Source: Wolbachia endosymbiont (group A) of Rhinocyllus conicus
GTDB lineage: Bacteria; Pseudomonadota; Alphaproteobacteria; Rickettsiales; Anaplasmataceae
DNA: 64,000 bases
Direction of reading: 5' to 3'
Assembly (NCBI RefSeq): GCF_947250775.1
Contig: NZ_OX366349.1
Coordinates: forward strand, 248,001-312,000
Shown piece by piece: positions 62,370-64,000 of the stretch; within the stretch, counting starts at the first letter, position 1; each line of letters begins with the position of its first letter. The position numbers and the translations under genes were made by a program. The notes beneath the pieces are model-generated. The model made no database searches. It saw only the letters and a program-made list of their open reading frames with translations, and was not told where the DNA came from.

Positions 62370-62681
62370 TTAATGTTTCAGTAGGTCCAATATTGCCTGC
62401 TTGTAAATATTGTCCCTGTGTCCTATTGAAACAATAATTACTATACGTTTTGCAGTATTTACACGATAGACAATACGGTAATCATCAGCAACTTTTATTC
62501 TTCTATGTCCCTTTAATCTCTTGCGTAGCAACACACCGTTACCAATAGGATCAATCTCAAGATACTTTTTTATTGCGTCTTTAATACTTGGCTTTACATC
62601 TTTCGGCAAGAAAGGCAAATTTCTTTTAAGAACATGCTTTAGATATTTAATGGTGTATCGCTTATTTCCAGATGTCTTCAC
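62370..62681 (-). CDS. RelE/ParE-type toxin
   Basis: The 103-aa basic protein matches type II toxins of the RelE superfamily: RYTIKYLKHVLKRNLPFLP, RLKGHRRIKVADDYRIVYRV and IIVSIGHRDNIYKQA. The conserved R-I-V-Y strand and the terminal S-x-G-H-R text are present. RelE proteins cleave mRNA on the ribosome. It overlaps the upstream antitoxin gene by 20 bp, so both are translated together. Confidence 0.85.
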   Translation of the reverse strand: MKTSGNKRYTIKYLKHVLKRNLPFLPKDVKPSIKDAIKKYLEIDPIGNGVLLRKRLKGHRRIKVADDYRIVYRVNTAKRIVIIVSIGHRDNIYKQAILDLLKH

Positions 62682-62895
62682 TATCCTCTACTTCTTCTGC
62701 ATCATCAGCATTTAACTCCCTAATAATTTTGGAAAATGCAATATCTTCCGCTTCAAGTTCGATTGCTTCCTTGACTAGCTTTTCTGTTAATTTTTGAACA
62801 GACTGCTTAGTGGCTCTAGCTAGTCCAACAAGATGCTGCGAAGTTTTTGGGTCAAAAGTTATACTAATTCCTGAATCTGCCATATGTTTTACCAA
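62662..62895 (-). CDS. RelB-type antitoxin
   Basis: The 77-aa protein begins MADSGISITFDPKTSQHL (internal ATG at 62883) or MVKHMADS (ATG at 62895). It has a ribbon-helix-helix-like N-terminus and a strongly acidic C-terminus (LNADDAEEVEDSEDIW) that would bind the toxin. It precedes the toxin gene, the usual order for translational coupling and autoregulation. Confidence 0.75.
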   Translation of the reverse strand: MVKHMADSGISITFDPKTSQHLVGLARATKQSVQKLTEKLVKEAIELEAEDIAFSKIIRELNADDAEEVEDSEDIWK

Positions 62896-63092
62896 AGTCT
62901 ACTAACAATTATACAACATTTTTCTGAATTTTTCAATAAAGAAAGTTGATGATATGTAAGAAAAATTCTGCCACCTGCGTTAATAAACAATTAAAGATTT
63001 AGCATATTTGTCTACGATAGTATTCCTCTATTCTATTACTTAAGTTAGACCACTTTTTTCTATTAATATTTTTTGTTTACAAAGATGAGCAA

Positions 63093-63530
63093 TTACTCAT
63101 CACGCAGTTGATCTATGGATATAATACTACCGTTTGATAATTTTTCAGTACATTTTTCACTTTTGTATTCTTTATCAGAATCGATACTGATTTTGTCAAA
63201 TATTAAAATATCTCCTGAAATTTTATCACGAAACTCACTAATAGCAAAAAACGGTATAGTAATTCGCTCTTGTTTTCCTTGAAAACTCAAACTGACGCTA
63301 AATTTATCCTCAGAAACTTTTAAATCATAGAATTGATGCTGTAATATAATAAGCATTTGAGTGGGGTATGACTTTTTCAAACGATCTGGCATGGTCACAC
63401 CATTAAAATATGTGAAAAATAATATTTCTAAATGAGGGATAAAACCATTACCTGATATAACATCTAAAGTCTTTTTGATAACTTGAAACTTGGCAGAATT
63501 AAGCAATTTTTTGTAATCTGTTTGCTCCAT
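63093..63530 (-). CDS. sspB: SspB-like ClpXP adaptor
   Basis: The 145-aa protein resembles alphaproteobacterial SspB: FFTYFNGVTMPDRLKKSYPTQMLIILQHQFYDLKV (in parts), FSVSLSFQGKQERITIPF and AISEFRD, then a variable acidic tail. SspB hands ssrA-tagged proteins to ClpXP. Its gene lies right next to the tmRNA gene that makes those tags. Confidence 0.85.
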   Translation of the reverse strand: MEQTDYKKLLNSAKFQVIKKTLDVISGNGFIPHLEILFFTYFNGVTMPDRLKKSYPTQMLIILQHQFYDLKVSEDKFSVSLSFQGKQERITIPFFAISEFRDKISGDILIFDKISIDSDKEYKSEKCTEKLSNGSIISIDQLRDE

Positions 63531-63549
63531 ATAACTTCCACATACGTAA

Positions 63550-63849
63550 ATTTTTGGGGAACTTCTGTTACCCGGCGTTCCCTGAACCGTGCTTATAGCA
63601 ATGAAGTTATAGTGCTTAAATTAAGCAGCTATTGCATCATTGTCTTCAGCAGCAAAATTATCGTTTGCATTTAAATTATGAACTCTTAGCGGTGGTGTCT
63701 AACCGAGCAAAACTACCATCTTTACTATGCATGTCGATCCTTATTCGCCCCCATATAAATTAAAAATATGGTGGAGGCGCCGAGTACTGCCCTCGGGTCC
63801 AATACACCTATTACAGGGTGATTTTATTGCTATAGTACACAAAATGTAC
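63550..63849 (-). ncRNA. ssrA: tmRNA, circularly permuted two-piece type
   Basis: On the minus strand the acceptor piece ends with CGCCTCC, A and CCA (CCA at 63769-63771). A 16-nt intervening segment (about 63753-63768) follows. The coding piece begins GGGGGCG at 63752 with AATAAGGATCGACATG; GGGGGCG pairs with CGCCTCC. The tag frame lies at 63624-63668 (ANDNFAAEDNDAIAA) with TAA at 63621-63623. Pseudoknot-like GGGAAC/GTTCCC stems lie near the low-coordinate end. This permuted order is the alphaproteobacterial form. tmRNA rescues stalled ribosomes. Confidence 0.95.
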
Positions 63850-63855
63850 ATAGCT

Positions 63856-63884
63856 ATTATATAGCAACATTAAATAAATGTCAA
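63856..63884 (-). promoter_or_regulatory. strong sigma70 promoter of the tmRNA gene
   Basis: On the minus strand TTGACA (63879-63884), 17 nt, TATAAT (63856-63861) is a perfect consensus promoter. Transcription should start near 63849, just before the acceptor piece. Confidence 0.85.
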
Positions 63885-63948
63885 GATATTATGACCTTAA
63901 GTTGATTTATTGCTAAGACAAAATTAAGATTTCCAGTAAAAAATTCTG

Positions 63949-64000
63949 TGACCTTACCCAGAAAAAGTGGAGAGAAAGTTAAGAAAATTTTTTACAAAAA
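63949..64000 (+). mobile_element. left end of an insertion element cut by the window end
   Basis: The sequence TGACCTTACCCAGAAAAAGT and the following GGAGAGAAAGTTAAGA match the terminal repeats of the 141-bp MITE at 56324-56464. The element continues past the window. TG at the tip would suit families with TG...CA ends, but I cannot name it. Confidence 0.65.

Overview
The window is AT-rich alphaproteobacterial DNA that I read as a Wolbachia chromosome carrying a broken WO-type prophage. Several signs agree: ankyrin-repeat genes, WO-style head and baseplate genes, a circularly permuted tmRNA whose tag reads ANDNFAAEDNDAIAA, Rickettsiales-type small proteins, and the dispersed hairpin repeats (CACTGGGATGACA and GCTACGTGTTAGCGGGAT families). 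I cannot name the strain.

Layout. 1-843: end of cytochrome b and all of cytochrome c1. 844-3600: a dispersed repeat, then a 1,960-bp mobile element encoding a large serine recombinase. 3604-5517: uvrB. 5.6-18.4 kb: a WO structural module, mostly on the minus strand. Read from high to low coordinates it holds portal, S49 protease/scaffold, an inserted ATPase-nuclease gene, head decoration protein, major capsid (split by an IS110-family element), head-tail and minor tail proteins, baseplate V-PAAR-W-J-I, and an ankyrin gene. 18.4-22.8 kb: a nest of insertions. A DUF1016 nuclease gene is cut by a group II intron, whose reverse transcriptase is cut by a second, apparently identical copy of the serine-recombinase element. 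No tape-measure, tail-tube, lysis or replication genes are present, so the prophage looks defective.

22.8-26.4 kb is a compact minus-strand folate operon: a CADD-like pABA synthase, folB, a folK-folP fusion, folA and a CofE-like FolC2. The set of functions resembles the folate cluster of Chlamydia. 26.4-31 kb holds tRNA-Met, thioredoxin, RNase D, tRNA-Gly and a DnaJ-ankyrin-membrane protein in a sea of repeats. 31-36.5 kb holds era, a PolB-like exonuclease, a class 3 lipase and a porin. 36.5-38.5 kb is a pile-up of mobile DNA: a 326-bp MITE, a GIY-YIG nuclease gene lying between hairpin arms, an IS903-type IS5 element and a 22-bp tandem repeat. 38.5-64 kb is mainly housekeeping: an orphan gene-transfer-agent gene, tRNA-Ser, a MidA-like methyltransferase, dapD, rpe, pnp-rpsO-truB, ribD-dgt, an IscA-like protein, lolD, a cysteine desulfurase, fumC, ispG, ftsK, yggT, a RelBE-type toxin-antitoxin pair, sspB and ssrA (tmRNA).

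Three themes need following up. First, a repeat family present five times keeps a sigma70 promoter with an exact 17-nt spacer and may be a transcribed RNA. Second, hairpin elements have inserted in frame inside coding genes (the MidA-like gene, ribD and a small secreted protein), and one is built around a GIY-YIG nuclease. Third, IS903-type elements and their MITEs repeatedly use the same 9-bp site inside those hairpins. All functional calls rest on reading motifs by eye; no database search was run.
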